Assembly (NCBI GenBank): GCA_023410905.1
Contig: JAEYPL010000196.1
Span: 1-15,838, forward strand
DNA: 15,838 nucleotides
Direction: 5' to 3'
Source of the DNA: Pseudomonadota bacterium
GTDB lineage: Bacteria; Pseudomonadota; Alphaproteobacteria; Rhizobiales; Hyphomicrobiaceae
The notes below the pieces were generated by a model. That model did not search any database. It worked only from the letters and a program-made list of their open reading frames with translations, and was not told the origin of the DNA. Position 1 is the stretch's first letter; each line of letters opens with the position of its first letter. Below are positions 14,006 to 15,838 of the stretch, piece by piece. Position numbers and translations under genes: made by a program.

Positions 14006-15838
14006 TGATGACGGGGGGGACATCCAACACCGGCACCACGCCGGCCGCTGATTTGTTCAAGCGGCCGGATATGCGTGCAAGCGCGAACATCAGCGAGCAA
14101 TCTCGCCACGGCGTAAGCATCGCGCACCTCCGGCGGCTCGCTCGGTGGCCGGACTGGCTCGGCAAGCCGGCGTTCCTTCGCACTGCAGAGGATGAGACGT
14201 CGAGCAAACCGACAGAATCGGGCGATCCCCTCGCCCATTGGCGCGACGTCGCCCGCAAGAACCTCGTCGCCGTCGGCATCTTCTCGGTCTTCGTCAATCT
14301 TCTTATGCTGACGATGCCGATCTATCTCTTCCAAATCTCCGACCGCGTGCTCACGAGCCACAGCCTGCACACCCTGCTCATGTTGACGCTTGTCGTCATG
14401 GGATTGATCGCGGTGCTTGCCTTGCTCGACACGCTGCGTCGTCAGGTACTGAGCCGCCTCGCGACACGCATGGAGACGATCCTCGGCGGTCCCATCATCG
14501 CCAGCATCATCGCTCAGGCCCCCGCGACCGATAGCGGCAACGTCCAGCCCCTGCGCAATCTGCATCAGGTTCGCAGCTTCCTGTCCGGGCCGATCATGCT
14601 GGTGCTGTTCGATGCGCCCATGGCACCTCTCTACTTCGCGGCGATCTTTCTCATCCACCCGCAGCTCGGCTATCTCGTGCTGGTCGCGGGCCTGCTGCTG
14701 ATCGCGATCGCGATCCTCAATCAGCGCGCGACTTCCGCACCGCTCGGACAAGCCGGTGTCTTCGGCTCGAAGGCCGAGGCGCAGGCCGAATCTCTCGCGC
14801 GCAATGCCCAGGTCGTGAACGCCATGGGCATGCTCAACGAAAGCGTCGCGCAATGGGGCCGCGAGCAGGCCGCCGCCCTCACCATGCAGGCGGATGCGCA
14901 GGACCGCAGCGTATGGATCAGCGGCCTTTCGCGTTTCGTGCGCCTCGCAACGCAGATCGCCATTCTTGGCTGGGGCGCGTATCTGGCGCTCAACGGTCAT
15001 CTCACGGGCGGCATGATGATTGCCGCCTCCATCATCGCCGGTCGCGCCCTGCAGCCGCTCGAAGGCATGATCGAAGGCTGGCGAAGCGTGCTGCAGGCGT
15101 GGACAGCCTACGGACGCATGTGTGCCGCCGTGCAGGCCTTGCGCAACGAGCCGCCGCGCCTGAAGCTGCCCAAACCCAAGGGCCATCTGGTTGCGGACAA
15201 GCTGCTTTATCTGCCCGCGGGCACCAAGGAGCCGGTGCTCAATGGCGTGAGCTTCGAGCTCAAGCCCGGCGAGTCGCTGGCGATCGTCGGGCCTTCCGGC
15301 TCGGGAAAGTCGACGCTCGCGCGGATGCTCGTCGGTTGTTTGCATCCGACGGCCGGCAAGATCCGCCTCGACTCGACGGAGCTGCGCAACTGGGATCGTC
15401 GCCAGTTCGGCGAGTTCACCGGCTATCTCCCGCAGGAAGTCGAGCTGTTCCCGGGCACGATCCGCGAGAACGTGTGCCGTATGCGCGGTGACCTGCCGGA
15501 CGAGACGGTCTATCGCGCCGCTCAGCTCACGAGCGTGCACGAGATGATCTGCCACCTGCCGAGTGGCTACGAAACCGTTCTCGAGCGCAGCGGCGCGCCG
15601 CTCTCCGGCGGCCAGAAACAGCGCATCGCGCTCGCCCGCGCCTTCTTCGGTGATCCGGCCCTCGTCGTGCTCGACGAGCCGAACTCCAATCTCGATGCTG
15701 TCGGCGAGCAGGCCCTGACCGAGGCCATGCAGCGCGCCAAGCAGAATGGGATCACCGTCGCGGTCGTGACCCAGCGTCCACCGCTGCTCAACATCGTCGA
15801 CAAAGTGCTGATCCTGCGCGCGGGGCGGCAGGATGCAT
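14005..15838 (+). CDS. Type I secretion permease/ATPase (PrtD/HlyB-like ABC transporter), 3' end cut by window
   Basis: Seen: 611 codons are open to the window edge from the ATG at 14005, which overlaps the preceding stop (TGATG). A second ATG at 14008 is equally possible. About 85 polar residues precede the first membrane segment (about 86-110). Further segments lie near 122-144, 195-240 (two), 304-331 and 335-352. The ATPase domain has Walker A GPSGSGKST (429-437, K435), Q-loop YLPQE, signature LSGGQ (533-537), Walker B LVVLDEP with D557/E558, and D-loop SNLD. The switch residue is Q590 (TQRP) where most ABC ATPases have His. Known: the inner-membrane motor of type I secretion, exporting unfolded substrates with a membrane-fusion protein and TolC. 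No C39 peptidase domain is present. The coupled gene order makes the 444-aa protein its likeliest cargo. Confidence 0.92.
   Translation, partial: MMTGGTSNTGTTPAADLFKRPDMRASANISEQSRHGVSIAHLRRLARWPDWLGKPAFLRTAEDETSSKPTESGDPLAHWRDVARKNLVAVGIFSVFVNLLMLTMPIYLFQISDRVLTSHSLHTLLMLTLVVMGLIAVLALLDTLRRQVLSRLATRMETILGGPIIASIIAQAPATDSGNVQPLRNLHQVRSFLSGPIMLVLFDAPMAPLYFAAIFLIHPQLGYLVLVAGLLLIAIAILNQRATSAPLGQAGVFGSKAEAQAESLARNAQVVNAMGMLNESVAQWGREQAAALTMQADAQDRSVWISGLSRFVRLATQIAILGWGAYLALNGHLTGGMMIAASIIAGRALQPLEGMIEGWRSVLQAWTAYGRMCAAVQALRNEPPRLKLPKPKGHLVADKLLYLPAGTKEPVLNGVSFELKPGESLAIVGPSGSGKSTLARMLVGCLHPTAGKIRLDSTELRNWDRRQFGEFTGYLPQEVELFPGTIRENVCRMRGDLPDETVYRAAQLTSVHEMICHLPSGYETVLERSGAPLSGGQKQRIALARAFFGDPALVVLDEPNSNLDAVGEQALTEAMQRAKQNGITVAVVTQRPPLLNIVDKVLILRAGRQDA

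Noticed and set aside
13831..15555. 574-codon minus-strand open frame opposite the type I exporter
   Set aside because: It is rich in His, Arg, Asp and Gln with no domain, as expected for the antisense of GC-rich coding DNA; the plus strand has all ABC motifs in order.
1..15838. CRISPR array, insertion sequence or phage genes
   Set aside because: No regularly spaced short repeats, terminal inverted repeats with a transposase, or phage structural genes were seen.

Overview
The window is GC-rich and densely coded. Its genes point to an alphaproteobacterium, probably of the Hyphomicrobiales (Rhizobiales). The pointers are a YqgE/AlgH gene next to a free-standing DsbD N-terminal-domain protein, a Ku/LigD end-joining cluster, a two-subunit IorAB/NicAB-type molybdenum hydroxylase, and a PrtD-type type I secretion ABC transporter. 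The taxonomic call is inference from gene content; no rRNA or other marker gene is present.

Left third (1-3857): a YqgE/AlgH gene (minus, cut by the window start) is divergent from a secreted DsbD-N-domain protein (plus). A tRNA-Ser(CGA) follows, then a minus-strand amidohydrolase with a twin-arginine-like leader, then a small plus-strand antibiotic-biosynthesis-monooxygenase (ABM) fold protein.

Middle (3878-10163, all minus): a tight NHEJ operon is read Ku, then a LigD lacking its ligase domain (phosphoesterase plus polymerase), then a stand-alone ATP-dependent ligase. The usual single LigD polypeptide is thus split over two genes. Upstream of Ku, after a probable terminator hairpin, lies a 2Fe-2S plus molybdopterin subunit pair with a 4-nt overlap and no FAD or cytochrome subunit in view.

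Right third (10233-15838): an unrecognised 177-aa protein and a LuxR-type regulator lie on the minus strand. Between them sits a near-perfect 20-bp lux-box-like palindrome that obeys the CT-N12-AG rule. Across a 328-bp divergent region is a plus-strand cluster: a 219-aa acidic Gly/Asp-rich protein, a 444-aa acidic protein with exact 22-residue proline-punctuated repeats, and a translationally coupled type I secretion permease/ATPase that runs off the window. The working hypothesis is a regulator-controlled type I secretion locus exporting one or two unusual non-RTX proteins. This is the part of the window most likely to be undescribed. The membrane-fusion partner and any further substrates would lie just past the right edge.
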